Of a stretch of DNA of 64,000 nucleotides, positions 45,347 through 54,552 are shown piece by piece. The stretch comes from Lewinellaceae bacterium (GTDB lineage Bacteria > Bacteroidota > Bacteroidia > Chitinophagales > Saprospiraceae), in NCBI GenBank assembly GCA_020636325.1, contig JACJYC010000003.1, positions 124,001 to 188,000 of the forward strand, read 5' to 3'. Positions within the stretch are counted from its first letter, which is position 1. Each line of letters starts with the position of its first letter. The notes beneath the pieces were generated by a model that was given only the letters and a program-made list of their open reading frames with translations, did no database searches and was not told where the DNA came from. Both the position numbers and the translations under genes were made by a program.

Positions 45347-46591
45347 ATGCAGTGGACGCCCATCCAGAAGATCGCCTTCCGTTTTTTTGCGATCTATCTC
45401 TTCCTCTTCGCCATGTCGAACCAGTTTGTGCTGTCTTTTGCCTTTGACGCCTTGTGGCGGCAGATCGTCCCCTGGTTTGCAGCCCATGTCCTGCACCTGG
45501 AACAGCCGATCACGGTGTTCACCAACGGGAGCGGCGACACGACCTACAATTATGTCAGTTTGCTGGTCTTCGCATTGCTTGCCCTGGTCGCCACCGCGGT
45601 CTGGACGGCGCTCGACCGGCGGCGGCAGGATTACGGCAAGGCTTTCCAGTGGCTGGTGATCCTGATCCGGTACTACGTTATTTACCAGATGGTGATCTAC
45701 GGGCTGGCCAAGTTGTTTTACCTGCAGTTTCAACCGCCGCATTTCGGCAAGCTCATCGAGCCGTACGGCGAGTCCTCACCGATGGGATTGCTCTGGACCT
45801 TTATGGGTTATTCCAAGGGGTATACCATGTTCACCGGATTCGGAGAACTGGCGGGCGGCCTGTTGCTGCTGTTCCGGAACACCCGTACACTGGGGGCTTT
45901 GGTCGTATTCGGGGTGATGGCCAACGTGATGGCGCTGAATTTCTTTTACGACGTGCCGGTCAAGATCCTGTCCTCCCACCTCGTCCTGATGGCCCTGTTC
46001 CTGATCGCACTGGATTTGCGGCGGGTCTGGCAGGTATTTGTGGCCAACAAGGCGGTGGAAGCCGTGGAGATCCGGCCGCTGTTCGGCAATCCGGCGCTGG
46101 AAAAGGCCAAAACCATCATCAAGTGGATGATCATTGTTGCCGGATTGGGGCTCGGGACGTACTCCATGGTCAGCATGTCGGCCCAATACGGCCCGGTCGC
46201 CAATCGTCCGGCATTGCACGGGCTTTACGAAGTGACCGCTTTCCAACGCAACGGAGAGGAACTTCCCCCGTTGCTTACGGATACTTACCGGTGGCGCTGG
46301 CTGGTCATCGACTGGAAGGACCGCGCAATGGTAAAATACATGAACGATACGGAACGGTACTTCGATTTCATACCGGATACCACCCTGCTCACCATTGCCG
46401 TGAAGGCGAACGGCCGGGACGGCACAACGGATACTTTGCGTTATTTCCCCCGCGATACGTCAGGGTTCCGCATAGAAGGCATTCTGGAAGGCGATACGCT
46501 GAATATCGCCATGAAACCCAAGAAAAAGGAGGATTTTCTGCTGATCAACCGGGGTTTCCGTTGGGTGAGCGAGTATCCGTTCAATAAATAG
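45347..46591 (+). CDS. DoxX-like polytopic membrane protein
   Basis: 414 aa, with about six membrane segments in residues 1-285 (for example IAFRFFAIYLFLFAMSNQFV and LVILIRYYVIYQMVIYGLAK). They show the DoxX-type features KLFYLQFQPPHFGKLIEPYG, SKGYTMFTGFGELAGGLLL and NVMALNFFYDVPVKILSSHL. A soluble C-terminal domain of about 130 residues follows (PALHGLYEVTAFQRNGEELP to WVSEYPFNK), perhaps a lipocalin-like barrel. DoxX proteins are linked to redox or quinone chemistry, but members vary. The tight 3-bp spacing to the TPR-CHAT gene suggests a joint function. Confidence 0.7.
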   Translation: MQWTPIQKIAFRFFAIYLFLFAMSNQFVLSFAFDALWRQIVPWFAAHVLHLEQPITVFTNGSGDTTYNYVSLLVFALLALVATAVWTALDRRRQDYGKAFQWLVILIRYYVIYQMVIYGLAKLFYLQFQPPHFGKLIEPYGESSPMGLLWTFMGYSKGYTMFTGFGELAGGLLLLFRNTRTLGALVVFGVMANVMALNFFYDVPVKILSSHLVLMALFLIALDLRRVWQVFVANKAVEAVEIRPLFGNPALEKAKTIIKWMIIVAGLGLGTYSMVSMSAQYGPVANRPALHGLYEVTAFQRNGEELPPLLTDTYRWRWLVIDWKDRAMVKYMNDTERYFDFIPDTTLLTIAVKANGRDGTTDTLRYFPRDTSGFRIEGILEGDTLNIAMKPKKKEDFLLINRGFRWVSEYPFNK

Positions 46592-46598
46592 CCGTTGT

Positions 46599-48053
46599 TC
46601 ATTTCAGCAAGGCCTCCGACTTCTCCAGCAACCAGGGTTTGTTGATGAGGGGTTCGTCATACGCCATAAGGCGGGCAACAAGCTGCCGCGCTTTTGTGCG
46701 CAAGCTTCGATCTCCGCCGGCCCTGCTCAGGGATTCCAGGTTGACCAGGACCCTGGCGAACCGGACAAAATTCAAACCGCCTTTCCGGTGAAAAACCGGC
46801 ATTTTCTTGTTGCGCAGGTTGAAAATCCGGAAACTGTCCAGCGCGGATTGCAGGAGCGAATCCTCTCCCTGTTCAAAATAGATCTTGATCTGCAGGAACC
46901 TCACCTTGATCTGGTAGAAGATATTGGTGAAAGCTACTTGCCCGATCAGTTCCAGGGATTCGTCGTACCGTTTCTCATGAAAATAAATATTGGCCATGTT
47001 GAAATTGCCGGCGTTTTCCCTTACATCCTCCGGCAGGTAAGCCACATATTTCCCGGCAAAATCCCTGGCCCATTCGTACTCCTGAAAATTGCAGGAAAGG
47101 GAAATGATATTGTTGTATTCCGACTGTTGGATCTTGCCGCCGCGGAAGATCAACCCGTTGTCAATGAGCTTTTTGTAAACATTCAGGCTTTCCCTTTCAA
47201 AAAATGGATCGTTGCTGTTCGTTTTCCGGATGGTGTAATTCAGCAGGTGGCGGTAAATCGTTGTCCGGTCATGTGTATTCAGGTTGAATTCATGTTTGCT
47301 GAAATAAGCCGAAAGGTCAAAATAGTGCTTCAATTCTTCGTTCTCTCTGACCATCAGGAGGCATTTATAGTACAGAATGACAACGGGGAATGCCTCAAAA
47401 TAGGCCAGGTTTTTCCGGATAAAGTCAAAATGGCGTTCCAGGAACGGGACGGTTTCCCGTTGGCGCTTCATTTCCTGAATGGCAAACAGTTCGCAGGTGC
47501 GTTCCAGCCTGATTTTGAAATACCACACGTCCAGGGCGGTAAGGCTTTCCTGAAGGGTTGAAATATGAAAATCCGTTTCGAGGCCGAACTGATAATCGTG
47601 ATCAGCCAGTTGAAGCCTGAATTTCATCCAATAATATTTGTCGTCCTTCACCGGCATGCCTTCCATGCGTTTCCTGCTGCCGGCCATGTTCTGCCGGAAC
47701 AGGGATACCAGGCCCAGATCCATGGCAGCTTCCAGCCCGTACAGGTCCGTTTCCGGTTGTCCTTCCATGCCGGTCTGGATCAGGAACCGGTCGAACAGAT
47801 CCATCAGATAGGACATGGTGTTGCTGACCCGGAATTCTTCATGCGGTTGCCCCGGAAACAACTTTTCGGACAATTCCTCCTTGGTGATCCGGTCCCACCG
47901 GCGACGTTGATCAGCCAGGTACTCCGCCAGGTCCAATGTCGGTTGATGGCTGTTGAAAAATGGTGAACGGACGAATTGCAGAAACCTTGTCAACTGCCGG
48001 GCATCCAAGGTTGACAAGGCGCAAATCAATTTGCTTCGGCCGATTTTTTTCAT
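46599..48053 (-). CDS. Helical protein of unknown function (Saprospiria type)
   Basis: 484 aa, no signal peptide and no membrane segment. It is rich in helices with TPR/solenoid spacing (repeated FYxxK, YxxLL, ARxFxxKY). An N-terminal LTRFLQFVRSPFFNSHQ recalls a family common in Lewinella-like genomes, often present in several copies. It is convergent with the DoxX-like gene (7-bp gap). No function is known to me. The long intergenic region upstream is shared with the divergent delta-60 gene. Confidence 0.65.
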   Translation of the reverse strand: MKKIGRSKLICALSTLDARQLTRFLQFVRSPFFNSHQPTLDLAEYLADQRRRWDRITKEELSEKLFPGQPHEEFRVSNTMSYLMDLFDRFLIQTGMEGQPETDLYGLEAAMDLGLVSLFRQNMAGSRKRMEGMPVKDDKYYWMKFRLQLADHDYQFGLETDFHISTLQESLTALDVWYFKIRLERTCELFAIQEMKRQRETVPFLERHFDFIRKNLAYFEAFPVVILYYKCLLMVRENEELKHYFDLSAYFSKHEFNLNTHDRTTIYRHLLNYTIRKTNSNDPFFERESLNVYKKLIDNGLIFRGGKIQQSEYNNIISLSCNFQEYEWARDFAGKYVAYLPEDVRENAGNFNMANIYFHEKRYDESLELIGQVAFTNIFYQIKVRFLQIKIYFEQGEDSLLQSALDSFRIFNLRNKKMPVFHRKGGLNFVRFARVLVNLESLSRAGGDRSLRTKARQLVARLMAYDEPLINKPWLLEKSEALLK

Positions 48054-48182
48054 AAAAATATCTACTAATTACTCAGTTTAAGATTACAAATTACTTAAAA
48101 TCAATTATTTAAAAAATAATGAAACAAAATAAACAGCTAAAATTATAAAAAAATGTACTTTCTCACGCCGGTCAGCCGCCCG

Positions 48183-48204
48183 TAATTTTGCACCGTTCGA
48201 ACGG
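48183..48204 (+). promoter_or_regulatory. -7 box TAATTTTG with 12-bp palindrome
   Basis: -7 box at 48183-48190. The perfect palindrome CCGTTCGAACGG (48193-48204) sits where transcription should start, the same layout as hmgA at 14076-14100. The ATG follows at 48243. Confidence 0.55.
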
Positions 48205-48242
48205 ATTAATGCTTTCAAGATTCTGTTTAAACTTCCATCACA

Positions 48243-50054
48243 ATGAAAAAACTGTTTACCATCTCCCTTTTTTACATTCTTGCAATCGCGGCTGCTGTTG
48301 GTCAGGACGGGGCCCCCGACTCGTCCTTTGCGGGTACGGGCGTGCTGCTCATTGACCTCGTCCAGAATACCGAGACCGGCAACGGCGTTGAAGTGCAGGC
48401 AGACGGCAAGATCCTGTTGCTGGCCTCCGCCAAGATCGGCGCCGCGTTTGACATCGAGGTTGTCCGGCTCAACGAAGACGGCTCCATCGATTCCACCTTC
48501 GCAGTTGACGGGGCATACCGGTACCAGAACCTGAACGGCTCCGACCTGGCTTACGATCTCAACATCCTGGACGACGGCAGCATGCTCGTTTGCGGCTCTC
48601 ACGCCAATACGCCCAACGATACCGAAATGCTGTTGATCAAACTCGACTCCGGGGGCAGCCCGGACTCTACTTTCGGCACTAACGGCATCGTCATCCAGCA
48701 TGTGGACGTTGACCAGGACTACGCCAATGCCGTGGATGTCAACGACCAGGGCGAGATCTTCCTGGGCGGCACCAGCAAAGTCCAGGGGTTCAACTATATC
48801 CGGAACGTAGTCGCCAAATACGACGCACACGGCGTGATCGACACAACCTTCGGCGACCACGGCATTTTCATGTGGAAAACCGATTCCACCGCCAACGACG
48901 TCCTCCAGCTCCAGGTTCTCGACGACGGTAACATCCTCACCTCGGGCCGCGCCAAACCGGCCGGCAAGGACCGCATTGCCCTCTACAAGATCCTGAGCGA
49001 CGGCAGCGGGCTGGATACCGCTTTCGCCGACCACGGGGAGCTCCTGGCGCCTTTCGAAGGCAAGGGCTACGGCCTGACCGTCCACGAAAACGGCAATATC
49101 CTGGTAACCGGCAACAACCTGACGGCCCAGGGTTATGACCTGGTGGTACTGGCTTATAATCAGGACGGTACTGAAAATCTGGATTTCGGCGAGTTCGGCG
49201 TAGCGCAATTCAATAAAGGGATCAACGATGTCGGGCTGGCCATCCTGGTCCAATCAGACGGCAAGATCATCGCCAGCGGCGAAACCGGCGGCACTGTGTT
49301 TTCCGGCCCGCCCCGCGCGTTCTTCTCCGTGCGCATGGATGCGGAAGGCGTGATCGACACCACCTGGGGCGACCACGGATTTGTCACCACACCTACTTCG
49401 AATTTTTTCGCCTTCGCCAACGCCAGCGCCATCCAGGCTGACGGCAAAGTGTTGCTGGTCGGCGCATCCGCCACCAACGTATCGGGCAACGACCTGACCG
49501 TCGTCCGCTACAACAATTTCATCGATGAAGATATGGACGGCTACAGCCTGGCCCAGGATTGCAACGACGAAGCGGCCGCCATCCACCCCGGCGCCACTGA
49601 AGTGCCCAACAACGATATCGATGAGGATTGCGACGGCATCGCCCTGGTGATCGATGAAGATATGGACGGATATAATTCCTACGAAGATTGTAATGATAAC
49701 GATCCCGGCGTTTATCCGGGCGCCGAAGAGATACCGAATAATGACATAGACGAAGATTGTGATGGAACGGATCTGATCGTGGAAAGTGTCCGGGAAACGG
49801 TTCTATCCGGCAAGTTCCGGGTTTTCCCCAATCCTGCTCAGCAATCCGCGTACATCCGTTATGAACCCGGCGGCCTGCGTCCGGAACGGGTAACCTTGAC
49901 GGATGCGGCCGGCCGGACCTTGCGTCAATGGTCGTCACCGGATCTCACCGGCGGCGACATGGCCATCGACCTGAGCGGCCTGCCCGCCGGCATGCTGATC
50001 CTGACGATCCAGACCAACGAAGGATTGGCGGTCAAGCGATTAATAAAAGAGTAG
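48243..50054 (+). CDS. Delta-60 repeat protein with two MopE-like motifs and T9SS type A domain
   Basis: 603 aa with a signal peptide (to about 21, VGQDG). About seven delta-60 repeats (DSSFAGTG, VQADGKILL, IDTTFGDHG and similar, about 54 residues each) span residues 22-420. Two MopE-like metal-binding motifs follow (DEDMDGYSLAQDCNDEAAAI with NNDIDEDCDG, then a near copy). The C-terminus is a type A sorting domain (FRVFPNPAQQSAYIRYE to AVKRLIKE). It should be secreted by T9SS and surface-attached. Delta-60 repeats are thought to form a propeller or solenoid; function is unknown. Confidence 0.85.
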   Translation: MKKLFTISLFYILAIAAAVGQDGAPDSSFAGTGVLLIDLVQNTETGNGVEVQADGKILLLASAKIGAAFDIEVVRLNEDGSIDSTFAVDGAYRYQNLNGSDLAYDLNILDDGSMLVCGSHANTPNDTEMLLIKLDSGGSPDSTFGTNGIVIQHVDVDQDYANAVDVNDQGEIFLGGTSKVQGFNYIRNVVAKYDAHGVIDTTFGDHGIFMWKTDSTANDVLQLQVLDDGNILTSGRAKPAGKDRIALYKILSDGSGLDTAFADHGELLAPFEGKGYGLTVHENGNILVTGNNLTAQGYDLVVLAYNQDGTENLDFGEFGVAQFNKGINDVGLAILVQSDGKIIASGETGGTVFSGPPRAFFSVRMDAEGVIDTTWGDHGFVTTPTSNFFAFANASAIQADGKVLLVGASATNVSGNDLTVVRYNNFIDEDMDGYSLAQDCNDEAAAIHPGATEVPNNDIDEDCDGIALVIDEDMDGYNSYEDCNDNDPGVYPGAEEIPNNDIDEDCDGTDLIVESVRETVLSGKFRVFPNPAQQSAYIRYEPGGLRPERVTLTDAAGRTLRQWSSPDLTGGDMAIDLSGLPAGMLILTIQTNEGLAVKRLIKE

Positions 50055-50067
50055 TTATACCTTTTGA

Positions 50068-50100
50068 CAAGGAGATCCAGGCGGGTCTCCTTGCTTTTTT
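50068..50100 (+). terminator. Rho-independent terminator
   Basis: CAAGGAGA (50068-50075), 10-nt loop, TCTCCTTG (50086-50093), then C and six T. It lies 13 bp after the delta-60 gene stop, so the next gene has its own promoter. Confidence 0.9.
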
Positions 50101-50195
50101 GACCGGTGTACGCCGGCCTGTAATACCGTGCTTCTCCGATCCCGTAAATTCCGCGATCCGTCTTTGTTCCCGGTTTATTTTCAAACGGTATCATC

Positions 50196-52148
50196 ATGTC
50201 CTCCATCACAAAAAATCCGTTTTGCTTTCTTTTCCTCTTCCTGCTTTCCGGCGGGCAGGCATACAGCCAAAACCTGATTGCCGACCCGGGTATCGAGATC
50301 TGGGACGGTACAACCGGTACCTCTCCCCATACCCTGGGCTCGCTGCAGCATTGGTATGAAGCCAACGGCACCCCCGACTATCACAATACGGACATCATGT
50401 CCGGCTCCAACCTGACCGGGCTCCAGCCTTGTCCGACCGGCGAGGGGAATACCTGGTGCGGGTACCCTCACGAGGGCAAGGGCGTGCTGGGCTGCTGGAA
50501 AGGCAACGGCCCCGACGGGACGCGCGAATGGGCCGGCACCCGCCTGCTCAGCCCCATGGTGCCCGGCGATTGTTATGAGATCTCCTTCTGGATCCAAAAC
50601 AAAAAAGATAACCCTGCCGCCCTGTACGAGACCAATCAGTGGGGCATGTTCTTCTCCAAGACCCAGTACCCTTCCTTCAACCCCAGCCTGGCCAACTTTA
50701 CGCCGATGGCCGACCGCTGGGTGGCCTGCAGCCAGGTCATCAGCGGCAGCGAATGGCAAAAGGTGACCTTTACCTATACCCCAAGCCAGGCATTTGAGTA
50801 TGCCTTTATCGGCTTTATGGGCAATGTGGCCAACTCCACCTTTACGGCCGCCAATGACGACTATTTGCTTGGGTTTTACGTCTGGATCGATGAGGTCGTC
50901 ATCCAACATGTCGACGTCCGGGTTCCCGAAGCGGCGACCATCTGCCCGGGCGACAGCGTCCTGCTCAGTTTCGAATCGGATTATCCCATCACGTGGACGG
51001 ATGGGGTCCGGACCGACACCTCGGCCTCGGTTTGGGTAAAACCGGAAACGACCACCACCTATTACGTGGAAGCGCAGGGCGAACTGGGTTGCACCAAACG
51101 GGATTCCGTGACCATCACGGTGCGGGACAGGAACTACACCGATTACCCCGAGCTGGTTTGTACGGCTACTGCGCCCTTCCTGCTCGATCCGGATGCGCCC
51201 CAGGGTTATTGGTCGGGAGAAGGTATTGTCGACGCGGTTACCGGGCTTTTTGACCCTACGGTGACCGGAAGCGGCGCCTTTTCGGTCGACTTTATTTCGG
51301 CGGGCGATTGCCGGGAGAATTTCACCATGTTTGTAGAGGTCGCCGAAACGCCCGGGGTCCATATTGTCGCGGATGTTGACCGGGGCTGTCCGCCGCTGAC
51401 CGTACAATTCAGCGATGAGGCGGCCAATCCGGGAGCGACCTACGCCTGGTCGTTCGGCGACGGGGCTGCCGCCGACAACCCCAAAACCGTCGGGCATACC
51501 TTTGCCGATGGCGGGGTATACGACCTGGACGTGGCCGTCACCCATTTCCCCAGGTGCACCACCGAGCTGACGATCCCGGAAGCGGTACAGGTATATGAGC
51601 CGCCGACGGCAGGTTTTGAATATACCCCTGAACGGCCGGATCTGCTGGAGAACAACGTCCGGTTTGAAAACACCTCGGAGGGCAGCATCGTCCAATACCG
51701 CTGGGATTTCGGCGACCTGACCGGGAGCAGCCTGGGGGATCCGGCGCATGAATACCTGACGCCCGGAGATTTTCAGGTGACTTTGCAGGTGACGGACGTT
51801 CACCAGTGCACGGATTCCATCACCAGGTCGCTCACCGTCCGAAACAAAGTAAAACTATACCTCCCGAATGCTTTTTCACCCAATGATGACGGCATCAACG
51901 ACAAGTTCGAGATCGGTTATGCAGGCCTCCTTTACGACTACCGGATGACCGTTTTCAACCGCTGGGGCGGGCTGGTCTTCCAATCCACCGACCCTGCAGA
52001 GGGTTGGAACGGCAAGTCGCTCAACGGTCAACCGGCCGGGACCGGGGTATATTCCTACGTGATCGAGTACACGCTGGCCCCGGAAACGCCGTCGGGCGGC
52101 AAGGCGGTCAGCGACGTCGTTTCCGGGGATGTGATGATCATGCGCTGA
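50196..52148 (+). CDS. PKD-domain protein with T9SS type B (CHU_C) sorting domain
   Basis: 650 aa with a signal peptide (to about 25, YSQNL). Residues about 26-225 (LIADPGIEIWDG, GDCYEISFWIQNKKD) look like a carbohydrate-binding-like beta-sandwich. Ig-like/PKD modules follow (PPLTVQFSDEAANPGATYAW, YRWDFGDLTGSSLGDPAHEY). The last about 90 residues are the gliding-motility-associated C-terminal (type B) domain, YLPNAFSPNDDGINDKF, FNRWGGLVFQS and AGTGVYSYVI. Type B domains direct T9SS export and release or attachment of large adhesins. The stop is 5 bp from the stop of a convergent gene. Confidence 0.88.
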   Translation: MSSITKNPFCFLFLFLLSGGQAYSQNLIADPGIEIWDGTTGTSPHTLGSLQHWYEANGTPDYHNTDIMSGSNLTGLQPCPTGEGNTWCGYPHEGKGVLGCWKGNGPDGTREWAGTRLLSPMVPGDCYEISFWIQNKKDNPAALYETNQWGMFFSKTQYPSFNPSLANFTPMADRWVACSQVISGSEWQKVTFTYTPSQAFEYAFIGFMGNVANSTFTAANDDYLLGFYVWIDEVVIQHVDVRVPEAATICPGDSVLLSFESDYPITWTDGVRTDTSASVWVKPETTTTYYVEAQGELGCTKRDSVTITVRDRNYTDYPELVCTATAPFLLDPDAPQGYWSGEGIVDAVTGLFDPTVTGSGAFSVDFISAGDCRENFTMFVEVAETPGVHIVADVDRGCPPLTVQFSDEAANPGATYAWSFGDGAAADNPKTVGHTFADGGVYDLDVAVTHFPRCTTELTIPEAVQVYEPPTAGFEYTPERPDLLENNVRFENTSEGSIVQYRWDFGDLTGSSLGDPAHEYLTPGDFQVTLQVTDVHQCTDSITRSLTVRNKVKLYLPNAFSPNDDGINDKFEIGYAGLLYDYRMTVFNRWGGLVFQSTDPAEGWNGKSLNGQPAGTGVYSYVIEYTLAPETPSGGKAVSDVVSGDVMIMR

Positions 52149-52153
52149 GGCGC

Positions 52154-53239
52154 TTACTTTCCGTAGTCGTTGATGTTCACCACTTTGACGCCCGGCATTT
52201 CTCCAAAGAGGGTAGCCATGGGCCAGCGGTGACCGGCGCCGACGATGATCACTACTTTTTTCAGTCCGGCGGCGCGGGCCCTTTCCACGGTATTGTTGCA
52301 CATGGTGATGTTGCGCATCAGCCACCAGTGCAGTTTTTCCTGGAAAGCGTAGGCCGGAAATCCGCGCAAGCCCAGCAATTCGGGGCTGACAAGGTTGACC
52401 CGGTTGAGGAAATTGTCGGCTTCCGGGGTGTTGAGGATCTCGGTCATTTGCGATTGCTTATACCCGGCAACCGATTCCCCCTTGGTTTGGGCGGCCATAG
52501 CGGCTTCCTTCTTTTTGACCGCCGAGTAGAACAGGGCTTCTCCGCTGTCGGGGTTGCGCCTGAGCTGTTCTTTGTAGACGCTTTCCAATGAATCGGAATA
52601 GGCCCAGGCTTCGCTCCAGAATACGTCGTAGGCCTGGCAATCCATGGGGTAGATCCAGTCTTTTTTCAATTCCATCATCATGGGGAAAGCGATCAGGTCG
52701 TATTCGTTGTTGGTATAGCTGTCGATGAATTTCTGCGGGGTATCCTGCCAGGGGCCCCGCACCAGCGCCGAGTAATCAAAAAGCGCCTGGTTGGAGGGAT
52801 CGCGCTTCAATTCCTTGCTGACCTGCCACATCTGGTAGTAGCCGTTACCGGCTTCCTGGCTGAGATAATAGGCGTGGGCCAGGTCGATTCTGGCGGAAAA
52901 ATCCCGGGGATTTGCCGCTACTTTGGCTTTCAATTCCTGAATGAGGCCCGGCAGTTTTTCATCGGGAATATCTTTGTTTGCGCGCAGGCGTCTGGTCCGC
53001 CCATCTACGTTTTTCTTGTTCCAATAGGTCAGCAGATCTTTTTCATCTTCCGGCGAAAGCCATTCTCCGAAGAATGCGTCGGGTTGGAAAGCGCGTATCT
53101 TGCTGTGAATGCCGGTCATATCCTGGCCCGGCTCATATTGGTGGGATGCGCCGATCAGGAGGACCTCCAGGGATGGGGATTGCGCGTTCAGCAGGTTTGC
53201 GGTCAAAAGCAGCAGGGCTGCAAAAAGGATTTTTTTCAT
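52154..53239 (-). CDS. TraB/TIKI-like (DUF5694-type) exported protein
   Basis: 361 aa with a signal peptide (LFAALLLLTANLLNAQS). It has the EreA/ChaN/TIKI-superfamily pattern: an N-terminal LLIGASHQYEPG with a nearby FFGEWLSPEDE Glu, and a C-terminal VVIIVGAGHRWPMATLF. These Gly-x-His and His/Glu residues could bind metal. DUF5694-type proteins are widespread in Bacteroidota, without a proven role. It stands between a T9SS cargo and the LytS/LytR pair, with its own promoter box at 53296 on the minus strand. Confidence 0.7.
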   Translation of the reverse strand: MKKILFAALLLLTANLLNAQSPSLEVLLIGASHQYEPGQDMTGIHSKIRAFQPDAFFGEWLSPEDEKDLLTYWNKKNVDGRTRRLRANKDIPDEKLPGLIQELKAKVAANPRDFSARIDLAHAYYLSQEAGNGYYQMWQVSKELKRDPSNQALFDYSALVRGPWQDTPQKFIDSYTNNEYDLIAFPMMMELKKDWIYPMDCQAYDVFWSEAWAYSDSLESVYKEQLRRNPDSGEALFYSAVKKKEAAMAAQTKGESVAGYKQSQMTEILNTPEADNFLNRVNLVSPELLGLRGFPAYAFQEKLHWWLMRNITMCNNTVERARAAGLKKVVIIVGAGHRWPMATLFGEMPGVKVVNINDYGK

Positions 53240-53295
53240 CGTGAATGGTTGGTTGATCAGGTGAACAATGCTGTTGCGGCCGGCAACTTTCAGCG

Positions 53296-53303
53296 CAAAT
53301 CTA
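53296..53303 (-). promoter_or_regulatory. -7 box TAGATTTG (minus strand)
   Basis: CAAATCTA on the plus strand reads TAGATTTG on the minus strand. It is an exact consensus, 56 bp before the TraB/TIKI-like ATG. Confidence 0.55.
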
Positions 53304-53357
53304 CAGGCAGGAATGCCGGCAAGTCAAGGCGGATCGGCCATTCCCGGCTCCGGGTCG

Positions 53358-53442
53358 ACCAACCGGGATCCGGGCCGTTTATCCCGTTTTTCCGGGTTTG
53401 TCGATCCAGACGCCGGGTCGTCGGCCGTTCAACCCGGTTGGT
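53358..53442. promoter_or_regulatory. Inverted repeat between divergent genes
   Basis: ACCAACCGGG (53358-53367) and CCCGGTTGGT (53433-53442) are perfect inverted copies 65 nt apart in the 261-bp region between the TraB/TIKI-like gene and lytS. A near-consensus GATATTTG (53475-53482) may be the lytS -7 box. Confidence 0.35.
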
Positions 53443-53500
53443 AGAGTACAGGCCCGCCATTTTGCGGTTTTTGCGATATTTGACATTTGATCCATCCGAT

Positions 53501-54535
53501 ATGTCCAGGAAACAGCGCATCATTTTCCATATAGGATACTGGTTTTTTGTCCTGTTCTACAGCGACTTTCTCCAGATCATCGGCAACCGCCAATATGAGT
53601 TCTCCTGGAAAAACTGGGTCAGCCTCTTCGGTCTCACGTCCGTCATGTTCATGGTGGGCGGCGCCTACGCCATCCTGTGGGTCATCAACCGTTATTTTGA
53701 TTCCAAACAATACCGGCGGCTGGCTGCCGGTATCTTCGGGGTAATGCTGTGTTATGTTTTGCTGCGGTATTTCATCGAAGAGAACGTAACCCGGTGGATC
53801 TGGGGGGTGCACAATTACTATTATACAGAGAGTTTTACCTGGTTGTATTATACCACCGACAGCTTGTACAACTCCGTCCGCTTCCTGTTCCACGCCGCTT
53901 TCCTGAAAATGGTCACCGATTTTTTCAAGAATGAAAAGATCAAGAACGAGCTTAAAAGCGAGAAAACCGAAGCCGAGCTGGCCTTCCTCAAATCCCAGCT
54001 CAATCCGCATTTCCTGTTCAATACCCTGAACAACATCTACGTGCTGGCCTATCAGCGGGCCGAATCGGCGCCGGAGGCCGTCCTGAAATTATCGGAGATC
54101 ATGCGGTATATGCTTTACGAAAGCAATGAGCATACCGTCAGCCTGCAGGAGGAGGTCAAGTACCTCAAAAACCTGATCGCCCTGCAGGAGATGCGGCACA
54201 AGGGCGGGGCCTGCATCCGGGCGGATTTCAAAGGGCAGTTCGACGGCAAACGGATCGCGCCGCTGCTGTTGTCGCCCTTTGTGGAAAACGCCTTCAAACA
54301 CGGCGAGGCCGGCGACCCCGAACACCCGCTGGCCATCCGGTTCCTCGAAAGCGGGGGCAACCTCCATTTCTCGGTCAACAACCGGAAAAGCAAGCGCAAC
54401 AAGGACCAGATCGGCGGGGTGGGCATGGCCAACGTCCGCCGCCGGTTGGAGCTGTTGTACCCCGACCGGTACAGCCTGGACATCCGGGAGGACGATCATG
54501 AATACGCCTGCGAACTGAACCTGATCCTGGCCTGA
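53501..54535 (+). CDS. LytS/YehU-type sensor histidine kinase
   Basis: 344 aa from the ATG at 53501; a much longer in-frame reading from 52874 overlaps the opposite-strand gene and is rejected. About four membrane segments occupy residues 1-140 (for example GLTSVMFMVGGAYAILWVI). The His_kinase domain has the phosphorylated His170 in SQLNPHFLFNTLNNIYV. An HATPase region follows (LLLSPFVENAFKHGEAG, GVGMANVRRRLELLYP). It signals to the LytR-type regulator 17 bp downstream. The ligand is unknown. Confidence 0.92.
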   Translation: MSRKQRIIFHIGYWFFVLFYSDFLQIIGNRQYEFSWKNWVSLFGLTSVMFMVGGAYAILWVINRYFDSKQYRRLAAGIFGVMLCYVLLRYFIEENVTRWIWGVHNYYYTESFTWLYYTTDSLYNSVRFLFHAAFLKMVTDFFKNEKIKNELKSEKTEAELAFLKSQLNPHFLFNTLNNIYVLAYQRAESAPEAVLKLSEIMRYMLYESNEHTVSLQEEVKYLKNLIALQEMRHKGGACIRADFKGQFDGKRIAPLLLSPFVENAFKHGEAGDPEHPLAIRFLESGGNLHFSVNNRKSKRNKDQIGGVGMANVRRRLELLYPDRYSLDIREDDHEYACELNLILA

Positions 54536-54552
54536 AAAATCGATGCAATACC

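Noticed and set aside
49888..49895. GGGTAACC inside the delta-60 protein gene
   Set aside because: It lies in coding sequence with no gene start downstream; a chance match.
52874..53500. 209-residue N-terminal extension of the LytS-type kinase
   Set aside because: It overlaps the opposite-strand TraB/TIKI-like gene, looks non-coding, and the ATG at 53501 starts directly before the first membrane segment.
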